This document shows positions 8,024-16,707 of a stretch of DNA of 64,000 bases, in pieces. Each line of letters starts with the position of its first letter. Position 1 is the stretch's first letter. The notes under the pieces are model-generated. The model saw nothing but the letters and a program-made list of their open reading frames with translations, ran no database searches and was not told the DNA's origin. A program made the position numbers and the translations under genes. This DNA comes from Oceanihabitans gracilariae (lineage in GTDB: Bacteria; Bacteroidota; Bacteroidia; Flavobacteriales; Flavobacteriaceae). The DNA lies in contig NZ_JBHULM010000011.1 in NCBI RefSeq assembly GCF_042684485.1, positions 310,001-374,000 of the forward strand. The letters run 5' to 3'.

Positions 8024-9001
8024 TTATTTTTTTCTGTCAATTACGTAATTCACCATAAGTTCTAGTGAATTTCTGTATTGACTTTCTGGATATTTTTGAA
8101 GTATTTGTAGGGCTTCTTCTTGAAATGCTTTCATTTTAGAAACCGCGTAATCTAAGCCTCCATTTTCTTTAACAAAAGCAATAACTTCTTTCACTCGTTT
8201 TTGATCCTTATTATGGTTTTTTATAGAATTGATTAACCATTTTTTATCCTTTTTGTTTGCTTGATTTAGCACATAAATTAAAGGCAAGGTCATTTTTTGT
8301 TCTTTAATATCAATTCCAGTAGGTTTACCTATTTGCTCTTTACCATAATCAAACAAATCATCTTTTATTTGAAAAGCCATACCAATGAGTTCTCCAAACT
8401 TTCGCATGGTTTCTACGTGGTTAGAATCTGGTTTTACCGATGCAGCACCAAGACTACAACAAGCAGCAATTAAGGTAGCTGTTTTTTGTCTGATGATTTC
8501 GTAGTATACGTCTTCAGTAATATCTAGTTTTCTAGCTTTTTCAATTTGAAGTAATTCTCCTTCGCTCATTTCGCGAACTGCAATAGAGATAATTTTTAGT
8601 AAATCGAAATCGTTATTATCTATAGAAAGTAGTAAGCCTTTAGAAAGCAAATAATCACCAACAAGAACAGCAATTTTGTTTTTCCAGAGTGCATTGATAG
8701 AGAAAAAGCCACGACGACGATTGCTTTCATCTACCACATCATCATGCACAAGAGTTGCTGTATGAATAAGTTCTATTACAGAAGCTCCTCTGTATGTACG
8801 CTCGCTAACTTCACCATTAGACACCATTTTAGAAACCAGAAACACAAACATTGGTCGCATTTGTTTTCCTTTTCGGTTAACAATATAGTGTGTAATTCTA
8901 TTAAGTAAAGCTACTTTAGAAGACATAGAGAGTTGGAACTTTTGTTCAAAAAGTTCCATCTCATAAGCTATTGGTTGTTTTATTTGTTCTACAATTTTCA
9001 A
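8024..9001 (-). CDS. Polyprenyl diphosphate synthase (long chain)
   Basis: The 325-residue enzyme carries both aspartate-rich motifs of trans-prenyltransferases: Asp-Asp-Val-Val-Asp at residues 87-91 (first DDxxD) and Asp-Asp-Leu-Phe-Asp at 214-218 (second). It condenses isopentenyl diphosphate with an allylic diphosphate; in Flavobacteriaceae the product is usually the side chain of menaquinone, but chain length cannot be read reliably. The start is a TTG: no in-frame ATG exists upstream, and the sequence from this codon aligns by eye with the usual family N-terminus, including Met-Ser-Ser-Lys-Val-Ala-Leu-Leu-Asn-Arg. It is transcribed toward the sigma factor cassette, with a gap of about 65 bases. 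Confidence 0.9.
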   Translation of the reverse strand: MKIVEQIKQPIAYEMELFEQKFQLSMSSKVALLNRITHYIVNRKGKQMRPMFVFLVSKMVSNGEVSERTYRGASVIELIHTATLVHDDVVDESNRRRGFFSINALWKNKIAVLVGDYLLSKGLLLSIDNNDFDLLKIISIAVREMSEGELLQIEKARKLDITEDVYYEIIRQKTATLIAACCSLGAASVKPDSNHVETMRKFGELIGMAFQIKDDLFDYGKEQIGKPTGIDIKEQKMTLPLIYVLNQANKKDKKWLINSIKNHNKDQKRVKEVIAFVKENGGLDYAVSKMKAFQEEALQILQKYPESQYRNSLELMVNYVIDRKK

Positions 9002-9074
9002 TAGAAAAAGAGTATAAAATGTGCTGACAAACCTACTAAAAAAGCATGTAAAATACTATTATAGAAGAAACAAA

Positions 9075-11678
9075 TCAGGCTTTGTTTCTGTATAAGGCAG
9101 GATCTACACATTTTGCCATTTCTTTTGTATCTAAATCTACACCAATAAAAGAAGTTACTTTTTCTAAAACTTCAGGAGTATTAAAAAGAACATCCTTATA
9201 ATCTACATAAATAAGCTCTACACTTGGTTCACTATCTTTCCAAGTTTCTACTTGATTTAAGTGCTTATGGTAAGCATCAAATAGTGAAACAGGCAATACA
9301 TCTGGATTTTTACCAATCATTTTTTGTTGCGATTTCACCACTTCTGTTAAATCACGATTCATAAAAATAACCTTGTATCTATATTTAGGGTCTAGAAACT
9401 TTAATAAAGGCGCTACCACTTTTACGGTTTTATTTTGCGCTTTATCTAACCAAGTGTTGTCTTTATGTATAGACATTACTGGGTCATACTCAAAATAACC
9501 TTTAGGGTTAGAATCATCTGATTTTCTATTGCCATCTGTTAATACCTCAACACCTCCATCATGAAGCATTTGCATCATAACAGAAGTACCAGAACGCGGT
9601 AAACCAGAAACAATTACTATTTGATTATCTCTATATTTATACGCTGCTTTATCTGTTAAATCTATAGATACATTACGTTTTTCTTCTATATTCTCAAGCG
9701 CTTTTTCTGCTCTTTTATGTTCTACAGGTTTTAATTTTGCAGCAGTTTCATAAGCTATTTTTGCATTATCTAAATCGCCTAATTTTTCTAGAGCTTCTCC
9801 TAAAACATAATGTGCTTCTGGATAATACTTCACCAATTCTATTGCTGTTAATGCATGTTCTGCCGCTTCTTCATAATCATTTAAACGAATTAAAACAGCT
9901 GCTAAAGCCTGATGGTATTTAGCTTTATCTATCTCTAAATCTAATGCAGTTTCAAAAGATTCTTTAGCTTCCTCTATTTGATTTAATTGCATGTGAATTT
10001 TACCTATTTGATATAAAACTTCTGCATTAGGCTTGTTCTCTTTTGCTTTTTTTAAAACTTCTAGACCTGCATGAACATTTCCTTTACCTACTAATATTTT
10101 TGCTTCAGAAAAATACGTATTTATTTCAAAATTTGTATCTAAGGCACGTAACTCATTTAAATAAACCTCAGCATCATCTAACTTATTTCTAATCAAAGAA
10201 GTAGACAGCAAATCGATATAGAATGGAATTAAATCAATTATAGATTTACCTATTTGGATTCCTGATTTTTTAATCTGTTCTGGTGTTTTTCCTTTTAAAT
10301 CACTTTCTTGATATACAGGGTAAGGTTCATTAATTAATTCTAGTAGAATTTCTGTTGCTTTTTCAAAATCTTTTTTACCTAGAAACACTCTAGCTAAATT
10401 ATGTTTTAAATCACATTTTGTTTTTAGTATTGCTGTTTCAATTCTTTCATCTGGCTTGTCAATATAACCTAGATCTACCAATTGTTGCATCGTTTCTTGA
10501 TCATTTAAAGAATCTGTATCTCCAGTTCCCTCTATTTGCGCAAAATCACCTTCCACATTTTCCCAACTATCAATATACTTTGGCTTTGTAGGTTCTTTAA
10601 ATATATCTAAAGCTACTTTACCATCCATATCTTTTCCTATAGGTAAGTCAAACATATGTAAAATGGTTGGTGCAATATCTATTAATCCTAGACCAAAGAC
10701 TTTTTCGTTTTGTTTAATGTTAGGACCTGCAGCTACAAACATACCGAATTGTCGATGCTCTAAAGCTGGAGCTGCTGGATATTTAGGCATTTTTAAAATA
10801 CGTTTATGACCAGACTCAAAACCATGATCTGACATGACAATAATAGTGGTATCATCATCTACTAATTCCATAGTACGCTCTAACATCATGTCTTGAATTT
10901 TATAGGCACTAACAACGGCATCCTTATAAATATCATATGCTTCTTGAGATACACCTTGCAACTTTGGTGGATGATATTTCATAAAAGAATGGCAAAAATG
11001 ATCTATTAAATCGTAATACACAGCCATAAAATCCCATTCTGTAGTACGCATTACATTAGTAGCTGCTGCATGAACACTAGAGTTTTCTGCTAGAATTTTA
11101 GCAAAAGCTCCTAAACCTTTATCTTTTTTTTGATCTATTTTTGCTGCATTTGGTATACAAGGTAGAATATGCGCTTCTGTAATTTCATAAGGAAATATGC
11201 GTAGATCCTCTATTTCTTTACTTAACGATTCTGGATGAACAGTTCCTTTTACTATAGGGCTTTTCTGCTTAGGATTTTTATTTACTTTTTGAAATTTATC
11301 GGAAATAATTACACCATTAATAGGTTCTGCTGGAAAACTTGGCCACCAACCCACTAAGTTACTTTTGTAGCCTTTATGATGTAAAATATTCCATAAAGCT
11401 TTAACTTTTCTAGAATTTGTAGTTACAGGGCGAACACCTTTCATATTTGGCATTAACTCTATAAAACCTAAAACACCATGTTTATCTGGTGTTTTACCTG
11501 TAGCAACCGAAGACCAAAGCATTGGAGAGTACGGCGGATTCATGGTGCTCATGTTACCATAAACCCCTTTATCCATTAGTTTTTTTAGAGCTGGCATTTC
11601 TCCTTTGGCTATTAAGGGCCAAATAACATCCCAATCTGCGGCATCCCAACCTATTAACAACACTTTATTTTTGGCCAT
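9075..11678 (-). CDS. Phosphodiesterase-TPR-sulfotransferase fusion protein
   Basis: This 867-residue protein combines three modules. Residues 1-360 are an alkaline-phosphatase superfamily type I phosphodiesterase/nucleotide pyrophosphatase domain. It has an N-terminal Gly-Trp-Asp-Ala-Ala-Asp metal site, a Ser/Thr-rich nucleophile region near 50-62 and Met-Ser-Asp-His-Gly-Phe at 282-287. Residues about 410-660 are a chain of tetratricopeptide-like helices. Residues about 686-867 are a sulfotransferase-like domain whose Ser-Gly-Leu-Pro-Arg-Ser-Gly-Thr-Ser (691-699) is the PAPS phosphate-binding loop. No signal peptide is visible, so it is predicted to be cytoplasmic. It overlaps the stop of a 53-codon gene by 14 bases, implying translational coupling. 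Individual domains are clear; the substrate and the reason for fusing a phospho- or sulfo-ester hydrolase fold to a sulfotransferase are unknown. Confidence 0.85.
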   Translation of the reverse strand: MAKNKVLLIGWDAADWDVIWPLIAKGEMPALKKLMDKGVYGNMSTMNPPYSPMLWSSVATGKTPDKHGVLGFIELMPNMKGVRPVTTNSRKVKALWNILHHKGYKSNLVGWWPSFPAEPINGVIISDKFQKVNKNPKQKSPIVKGTVHPESLSKEIEDLRIFPYEITEAHILPCIPNAAKIDQKKDKGLGAFAKILAENSSVHAAATNVMRTTEWDFMAVYYDLIDHFCHSFMKYHPPKLQGVSQEAYDIYKDAVVSAYKIQDMMLERTMELVDDDTTIIVMSDHGFESGHKRILKMPKYPAAPALEHRQFGMFVAAGPNIKQNEKVFGLGLIDIAPTILHMFDLPIGKDMDGKVALDIFKEPTKPKYIDSWENVEGDFAQIEGTGDTDSLNDQETMQQLVDLGYIDKPDERIETAILKTKCDLKHNLARVFLGKKDFEKATEILLELINEPYPVYQESDLKGKTPEQIKKSGIQIGKSIIDLIPFYIDLLSTSLIRNKLDDAEVYLNELRALDTNFEINTYFSEAKILVGKGNVHAGLEVLKKAKENKPNAEVLYQIGKIHMQLNQIEEAKESFETALDLEIDKAKYHQALAAVLIRLNDYEEAAEHALTAIELVKYYPEAHYVLGEALEKLGDLDNAKIAYETAAKLKPVEHKRAEKALENIEEKRNVSIDLTDKAAYKYRDNQIVIVSGLPRSGTSVMMQMLHDGGVEVLTDGNRKSDDSNPKGYFEYDPVMSIHKDNTWLDKAQNKTVKVVAPLLKFLDPKYRYKVIFMNRDLTEVVKSQQKMIGKNPDVLPVSLFDAYHKHLNQVETWKDSEPSVELIYVDYKDVLFNTPEVLEKVTSFIGVDLDTKEMAKCVDPALYRNKA

Positions 11679-11826
11679 TAGAATTCTCGTTATTTTTATT
11701 CATTTTACTTTTTACTTTTCTCCATTCTCGCAATCCTATATCCCCAAATGCTAAAAGCCCTAAAGATCCTTCTTTAGGTATTTTAAACTCGGCAAGGTTT
11801 TCCGATTTTTTCTTATTTAAAGACAT
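11665..11826 (-). CDS. Small conserved-looking protein coupled to the fusion gene
   Basis: A 53-residue reading frame starts with ATG at 11826 (a longer frame would need TTG at 11853). It has a charged N-terminus, a hydrophobic Gly-rich core (Gly-Ser-Leu-Gly-Leu-Leu-Ala-Phe-Gly-Asp-Ile-Gly) and a basic tail. Its last 14 bases overlap the start of the phosphodiesterase-TPR-sulfotransferase gene, the hallmark of a coupled pair. No known domain is recognised. Because the overlap and the low-complexity-free core look selected, it is probably a real partner of the big protein rather than a chance frame. Confidence 0.6.
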   Translation of the reverse strand: MSLNKKKSENLAEFKIPKEGSLGLLAFGDIGLREWRKVKSKMNKNNENSNGQK

Positions 11827-12055
11827 AACTAATGATTTTGTATAAAAAAACAAAACATAATATATATATCCTAATTTTCAGATTTCAGAAACTTATTATT
11901 TCATAATTATTAATAAAAATCCTACAAAATTATAAGATTGATAAAAAAACAAGATTATAAAACATTTAACATATACATTTTTTTTCTTACAATAGAAATT
12001 TATTACCTTGTACTTTCACAAACTTTTGATTTACAAATATTTAATTCATTCCACT

Positions 12056-12907
12056 ATGAAAAAAACTACTTTAACTACTTCTAAAAACCTATCGAAACGT
12101 TTAGCTCAATATGGTGCTTTAACAGCTGCTATAGCAGGTGTAGCAGATGCTAATGGGCAGATTATTTACACAGATATAGCTGATGTAACTATTGATGGAG
12201 TTAACCCTGCATACACTCTGGATCTAAATAATGAAACGTCTGGTGATTATTTATTAAGAGTACAACCAAACGATTCTTTTGGTAATCCTGCTGCAAATCC
12301 TGCTGCATTTCTTTTTCCTATTACTAGTAGCTACTATAACTCGAATAGAATTGTAGGATCTTCTTCTTTTGGATATCAATATCCATATAACTTAAACGCA
12401 GGAGCTATAATTAGCTCTGGAAATAACCTTATGGCATCTTATGCTAGAGGAGACATGAACTGGAATAGTTGTGCATACCCAAATAGCCAATTTTGTGATG
12501 GTAATGATGGTTATTTAGGTTTTCATTTTGCTATTGGAACAGATACTCACTATGGTTGGGCAAGAGTTCAAGTTGCAACAAACCCTTTAACCATGACTAT
12601 TAAAGATTACGCATACAACTCTGTTGCAGGCGAACCAATTGAAGCAGGACAAACACTATTAAGTGTTAATGATTATGCCATCAATGAGGTTAAAATTATA
12701 AGTTTAAATAAAACAGTTGCACTTTACAATTTACCAGAAAACACAGACTATAAACTTTTAGATATATCTGGAAAAGCGGTAATGCAAGGTTCTATAAATG
12801 ACAACACGTATGTTATTGAAGCAAATTCTTTATCTAATGGTATTTATATTGTAGAACTTACAGATACTTTTACTAAAGCTGTAATACGTAAGAAGATAGT
12901 TTTATAA
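12056..12907 (+). CDS. Exported protein with type IX secretion (type A) sorting domain
   Basis: From the ATG at 12056 the product is 283 residues; upstream in-frame codons from 12008 read as non-signal sequence, so the later ATG is preferred. The N-terminus is an export signal with a Leu-Ser-Lys-Arg-Leu-Ala-Gln-Tyr segment and a probable cleavage after Ala-Asn-Gly. The middle region (about 30-205) has no recognised domain but contains paired cysteines and many Asn/Gly/Tyr residues, typical of secreted surface proteins. The last ~70 residues are a T9SS sorting domain, with Leu-Asp-Ile-Ser-Gly-Lys and Leu-Ser-Asn-Gly-Ile-Tyr-Ile-Val. The protein is therefore expected to be secreted across the outer membrane; its role is unknown. 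Confidence 0.85.
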   Translation: MKKTTLTTSKNLSKRLAQYGALTAAIAGVADANGQIIYTDIADVTIDGVNPAYTLDLNNETSGDYLLRVQPNDSFGNPAANPAAFLFPITSSYYNSNRIVGSSSFGYQYPYNLNAGAIISSGNNLMASYARGDMNWNSCAYPNSQFCDGNDGYLGFHFAIGTDTHYGWARVQVATNPLTMTIKDYAYNSVAGEPIEAGQTLLSVNDYAINEVKIISLNKTVALYNLPENTDYKLLDISGKAVMQGSINDNTYVIEANSLSNGIYIVELTDTFTKAVIRKKIVL

Positions 12908-12925
12908 AAAGCTAAGATTATAAAT

Positions 12926-12960
12926 AAAAAAAGGCTTTCATTAAATGAAAGCCTTTTTTA
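12926..12960. terminator. Bidirectional intrinsic terminator
   Basis: GGCTTTCATT at 12933-12942 pairs with AATGAAAGCC at 12944-12953, flanked by an A-run on the left and a T-run on the right. It sits between the convergent T9SS cargo gene and rlmN and can stop transcription from both. Confidence 0.9.
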
Positions 12961-14001
12961 TTATTTTTTATTTGCTAGTTGCCCACAAGCAGCATCAATA
13001 TCTTTACCTCTAGAACGCCTTACTGTTACAGTAATATTGTTTTTTTCTAAAATAGACACATACATATCTGTTGCAGCACTATCTGCTTGCTGAAACTCAC
13101 CATCATCAATCGGGTTGTATTCTATTAAATTTACTTTACTTGGTGCAAATTTACAGAACTGCACCAAAGCTTCTGCTGCTTCTTTGGTATCATTAATGCC
13201 TCGCCAAACTACATACTCATAGGTAATTCGGTTTTTGGTTTTTTCGTACCAATACACTAAAGCTTCGCGTAAATCTTTTAAAGGAAAAGTAGCGTTAAAT
13301 GGCATAATAGATGTACGCACTTCGTCTATTGCAGAGTGTAAAGAAACTGCTAGTTTAAACTTCACCTCATCATCTGCCATTTTTTTAATCATTTTTGGCA
13401 CTCCAGAAGTAGAAACTACAATACGTCTTGGCGACATACCTAATCCTTCTGGTGATGTAATTTTATCTATAGCTTTTAGTACATTGTTATAGTTCATGAG
13501 TGGTTCTCCCATACCCATAAAAACAATATTACTTAATGGCTTGTTATGGTATAACCTACTTTCTTTATCTATAGCAACTACTTGATCGTAGATTTCATCT
13601 GGATTTAGATTACGCATACGCTTTAATCGTGCTGTTGCACAAAATCTACAGTCTAAACTACAACCTACTTGACTAGAAACACATGCTGTAGTTCTTGTTT
13701 TTGTTGGAATTAAAACCGATTCTACAATTAAACCATCATGTAAACGCACAGCATTTTTTATGGTACCATCGTTACTTTTTTGCATGGTATCTACACGTAT
13801 GTGATTGATAACAAAGTTATCTTCTAGCATTTGTCTGGTTTCTTTAGAGAGGTTGGTCATGTCTTCAAAAGTATGTGCAGACTTACTCCATAACCACTCA
13901 TATACTTGGTTACCACGAAATGCTTTATCGCCTTGTTTTACAAAGAATTCTCTTAGTTGTTCTTTGTTTAATGCTCTAATATCTTTTTTTGTTGTTGCCA
14001 T
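12961..14001 (-). CDS. rlmN: 23S rRNA (adenine2503-C2)-methyltransferase RlmN
   Basis: The 346-residue radical-SAM enzyme methylates A2503 of 23S rRNA, and in many bacteria A37 of some tRNAs. The CxxxCxxC iron-sulfur motif is seen in Cys-Ser-Leu-Asp-Cys-Arg-Phe-Cys, preceded by Ser-Ser-Gln-Val-Gly. The Gly-Met-Gly-Glu-Pro-Leu motif follows, and the C-terminal catalytic cysteine lies in Ala-Ala-Cys-Gly-Gln-Leu. Length is typical. ATG at 14001 is the first in-frame start. The gene runs into a bidirectional terminator shared with the T9SS cargo gene. Confidence 0.96.
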   Translation of the reverse strand: MATTKKDIRALNKEQLREFFVKQGDKAFRGNQVYEWLWSKSAHTFEDMTNLSKETRQMLEDNFVINHIRVDTMQKSNDGTIKNAVRLHDGLIVESVLIPTKTRTTACVSSQVGCSLDCRFCATARLKRMRNLNPDEIYDQVVAIDKESRLYHNKPLSNIVFMGMGEPLMNYNNVLKAIDKITSPEGLGMSPRRIVVSTSGVPKMIKKMADDEVKFKLAVSLHSAIDEVRTSIMPFNATFPLKDLREALVYWYEKTKNRITYEYVVWRGINDTKEAAEALVQFCKFAPSKVNLIEYNPIDDGEFQQADSAATDMYVSILEKNNITVTVRRSRGKDIDAACGQLANKK

Positions 14002-14079
14002 AGCTTTGCAAAAGTAGTGAAACGAATTACGATTTACGAATTTAGATGCATATTACTAGTTTAGAAGTTGCGCACTTGC

Positions 14080-14216
14080 CATGGGAAAGCGCATTAGCGA
14101 TTGAACGGTCTGTTTGAGCTCCTCGCAGAGAGCGAGTAGTGAAAGCGCGACGTTTTGCTATTCTGAAAGGTTTATTTATAAAAACCTGGAAGCTTTTAGC
14201 AAAAGGGAATGCCATA
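14080..14216 (+). repeat. Dispersed intergenic repeat, copy A
   Basis: This is one of three copies in the window (with 31357-31460 on the minus strand and 54114-54240). The shared core begins TTAGCGATTGAACGG, continues through TTTGAGCTCCTC and AGAGAGCGAGTAGTGA, and ends AGCGCGAC. A hairpin GCT(C)CTC-loop-GAGAGC is kept while its loop changes (GCA here, AAA in the others). Similarity to copy C continues to about 14213 (AGCAAAAGGGAATGCC). The element fills the gap between rlmN and the queA terminator and contains no open reading frame. Confidence 0.85.
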
Positions 14217-14245
14217 AAAAAAGCCTCTAAAAAAAGAGGCTTTAT
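14216..14245. terminator. Intrinsic terminator downstream of queA
   Basis: AAAGCCTCT (14220-14228) pairs with AGAGGCTTT (14235-14243) around an A-rich loop. On the minus strand the hairpin is followed by a T-run (the A-run at 14216-14220), so it ends queA transcription 17-40 bases after the stop codon. Confidence 0.8.
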
Positions 14246-14261
14246 ATAGGTGTTATTTTTA

Positions 14262-15311
14262 TTATATGATTAGCATGGCGTCACCATAACTGTAGAAATT
14301 GTATTTTTCTTTTATTGCTTCTTGGTATGCTTTTAGTATAAAATCATGTCCTGCAAAGGCTGATGCCATCATTAAAAGGGTTGATTTTGGTGTATGAAAG
14401 TTTGTAATCATACAGTTAGCAATACTAAAATCATAAGGTGGAAAGATGAATTTGTTGGTCCAACCATCAAACTCATTTAGAGTGCCACTTGATGAAACAG
14501 AACTTTCTATAGCACGCATTGCAGTTGTACCTACAGCACAAATACGTTTTTTGTTCTTTTTAGCATTGTTTATTATTTCTGCTGCTTTTGCATCAATAGT
14601 TACTTCTTCGCTATCCATTTTGTGTTTAGATAAATCTTCTACCTCAACTGGGTTAAAAGTACCTAAACCAACGTGTAGTGTTACTTCTGCTATATCTACT
14701 CCTTTTATTTCTAAACGTTTTAAAAGGTGTTTTGAAAAGTGTAAACCTGCTGTTGGTGCTGCTACTGCTCCTTCATTTTTTGCAAAAATGGTTTGGTAAC
14801 GGTCTTCATCTTCTGGTGTTACTTCTCTTTTTATGTATTTTGGTAATGGTGTTTCACCAAGTTCTGTAAGTTTTCTTCTAAATTCTTGGTAAGAACCATC
14901 ATAAAGAAAACGTAAAGTTCTACCTCTAGAGGTTGTATTATCAATTACTTCTGCTACTAAGGTTTCATCATCACCAAAGTATAATTTATTACCAATACGT
15001 ATTTTACGTGCTGGATCTACAAGTACGTCCCAAAGGCGTTGCTCTTCATTAAGTTCTCTTAATAAAAATACTTCAATACGTGCTCCTGTTTTTTCTTTAT
15101 TACCATATAAACGAGCAGGAAAAACTTTAGTATTATTAAGTATTAATACGTCATCTTCTTCAAAATAATCAATAAGATCTTTGAACATTTTATGTTCAAT
15201 AGTTTGTTTCTCTCTGTTTAAAACCATTAAGCGAGACTCATCTCTGTTTTCTGCTGGATGCTCTGCTAATAACTCTTCTGGAAGTTCAAATTGGAAGTGT
15301 GACAACTTCAT
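14262..15311 (-). CDS. queA: tRNA preQ1(34) S-adenosylmethionine ribosyltransferase-isomerase QueA
   Basis: The enzyme transfers and isomerises the ribosyl part of SAM onto preQ1 in tRNA, giving epoxyqueuosine. The preferred ATG at 15311 gives 349 residues starting Met-Lys-Leu-Ser-His-Phe, the usual N-terminus; an ATG five codons upstream (15326) is possible. Visible family motifs are Arg-Asp-Glu-Ser-Arg-Leu, Asn-Thr-Lys-Val-Phe-Pro-Ala-Arg, Gly-Ala-Val-Ala-Ala-Pro-Thr-Ala-Gly-Leu-His-Phe and Val-Gly-Leu-Gly-Thr-Phe-Asn-Pro-Val. It appears to be a single-gene unit followed by its own terminator. Confidence 0.95.
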   Translation of the reverse strand: MKLSHFQFELPEELLAEHPAENRDESRLMVLNREKQTIEHKMFKDLIDYFEEDDVLILNNTKVFPARLYGNKEKTGARIEVFLLRELNEEQRLWDVLVDPARKIRIGNKLYFGDDETLVAEVIDNTTSRGRTLRFLYDGSYQEFRRKLTELGETPLPKYIKREVTPEDEDRYQTIFAKNEGAVAAPTAGLHFSKHLLKRLEIKGVDIAEVTLHVGLGTFNPVEVEDLSKHKMDSEEVTIDAKAAEIINNAKKNKKRICAVGTTAMRAIESSVSSSGTLNEFDGWTNKFIFPPYDFSIANCMITNFHTPKSTLLMMASAFAGHDFILKAYQEAIKEKYNFYSYGDAMLII

Positions 15312-15412
15312 TTTATAATTCTGCATGTAGTAGTATTAGATTTTGTAATGTATTTTACAAGAATACAAATATACAATCTCAAAGTAGGGGTTGTCAAGTA
15401 AATAGCTAATTA

Positions 15413-16639
15413 TTATTCGGAAAATTTAAAACCAATTGCTTTTAGGTCTTTCCAAAATGTTGGATACGATTTTGAAACCACATCTGCTTCTTCAATAATT
15501 ATAGATGTTTTTAAGGCTAATGGCGCAAATGCCATTGCCATTCTATGGTCTTGATAGGTTGCTATTTTTATATCTTTATTAATGCTATTTGCAACTTGTA
15601 ATTCTAGGGTTTTATCTGTAATACTTACTGCTCCTCCTAATTTTTCAATTTCGGTTTTTAAAGCCACTAACCTATCTGTTTCTTTAATTTTTAAGGTATG
15701 TAGTCCTTTTAAATCGCATGCAATCCCTAAACCAAAACACGTTACTGCAATAGTTTGTGCAATATCTGGAGAGTTTTTAAGATCTAAAGAAATTACGGTT
15801 TGCGCATTAATATCTGCCGACTTTTGAAGGGTTATTTTATTGTCTTTAAACGTTGTTTCTACACCAAACTGTTTATAAATTTCAGCTAAAGATGCATCTC
15901 CTTGCAAAGAGTTTTCTTTATAAGATGCTAGTGTAGTTTGGGTGCCAACAGGACTCATTGCAATAATACTATAATAGTAAGACGCAGAAGACCAGTCTGA
16001 CTCTATTAAACCTTTATTTGCTTGTATGCTAGCCTTAGGTTTTACTGTAATTACATTGTTTTTAAAACTTGTTTCTACACCAATTTCATTTAGCAAAGCC
16101 AAGGTCATGTTTATATACGGAATTGATGTTATTTCACCATCTAAGGTAAGCTCTAAACCGTTTTCTAATTTTGGTGCTATTAGCAATAAAGCCGAAATAT
16201 ATTGACTACTTACGTTTGCCTTTAACGTGACTTTATTTTTAGTTATTTGTTTTCCTTTTATTTTTATTGGAGGATAACCAACTTCTTCTTCATAACTAAT
16301 TTCTACACCTAATTGGGTTAAAGCTTCCACCAAAATAGCAATTGGTCTTTCTTGCATTCTTGAAGAACCTGTAAGTATTACTTCTCTATTGTTTTGAATA
16401 GAAAAATAGGCTGTTAAAAAACGCATTGCTGTTCCTGCGTGATGAATGTCTATTACATTTTCTAGAGAAGTTAATGCTTTTTGCATTACTTTAGAATCGT
16501 CTGAATTAGATACGTTTTCTAATTGTAAATTAGGAAACAGCGCTTGTAATAACAATAGTCTATTAGATTCACTTTTAGAACCTGTTATTTGTATAGCAGA
16601 TTGCTTAGCAAGGATTGATTTTTGAAGGTGTATGTTCAT
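15413..16639 (-). CDS. aroA: 3-phosphoshikimate 1-carboxyvinyltransferase (EPSP synthase)
   Basis: The product catalyses the sixth step of the shikimate pathway, feeding the chorismate branches encoded at 23-27 kb. From ATG 16639 it has 408 residues, slightly shorter than the typical 420-440. It shows the N-terminal Gly-Ser-Lys-Ser-Glu-Ser-Asn-Arg substrate motif, His-Ala-Gly-Thr-Ala-Met-Arg-Phe-Leu in place of the usual Asn-Ala-Gly-Thr, and the C-terminal Asp-His-Arg-Met-Ala-Met-Ala. The Lys and Arg residues that bind shikimate-3-phosphate are present. The extra 11 codons upstream of 16639 read as intergenic sequence with a CTTTGG/CCAAAG inverted word, so they were excluded. Confidence 0.94.
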   Translation of the reverse strand: MNIHLQKSILAKQSAIQITGSKSESNRLLLLQALFPNLQLENVSNSDDSKVMQKALTSLENVIDIHHAGTAMRFLTAYFSIQNNREVILTGSSRMQERPIAILVEALTQLGVEISYEEEVGYPPIKIKGKQITKNKVTLKANVSSQYISALLLIAPKLENGLELTLDGEITSIPYINMTLALLNEIGVETSFKNNVITVKPKASIQANKGLIESDWSSASYYYSIIAMSPVGTQTTLASYKENSLQGDASLAEIYKQFGVETTFKDNKITLQKSADINAQTVISLDLKNSPDIAQTIAVTCFGLGIACDLKGLHTLKIKETDRLVALKTEIEKLGGAVSITDKTLELQVANSINKDIKIATYQDHRMAMAFAPLALKTSIIIEEADVVSKSYPTFWKDLKAIGFKFSE

Positions 16640-16707
16640 AAGTCCATTCTGTCCTTTGGACATCTCTCCCAAAGGGAAAGAAATAAAGGAATTATTTTAA
16701 TTTTTGA

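Noticed and set aside
9737..9922. Leucine-rich plus-strand frame inside the phosphodiesterase-TPR gene
   Set aside because: Composition is explained by the reverse complement of Lys/Glu/Asn-rich TPR codons.
16640..16700. CTTTGG/CCAAAG words upstream of aroA as a regulatory hairpin
   Set aside because: Short and imperfect; similar words are common between flavobacterial genes, so no function is claimed.
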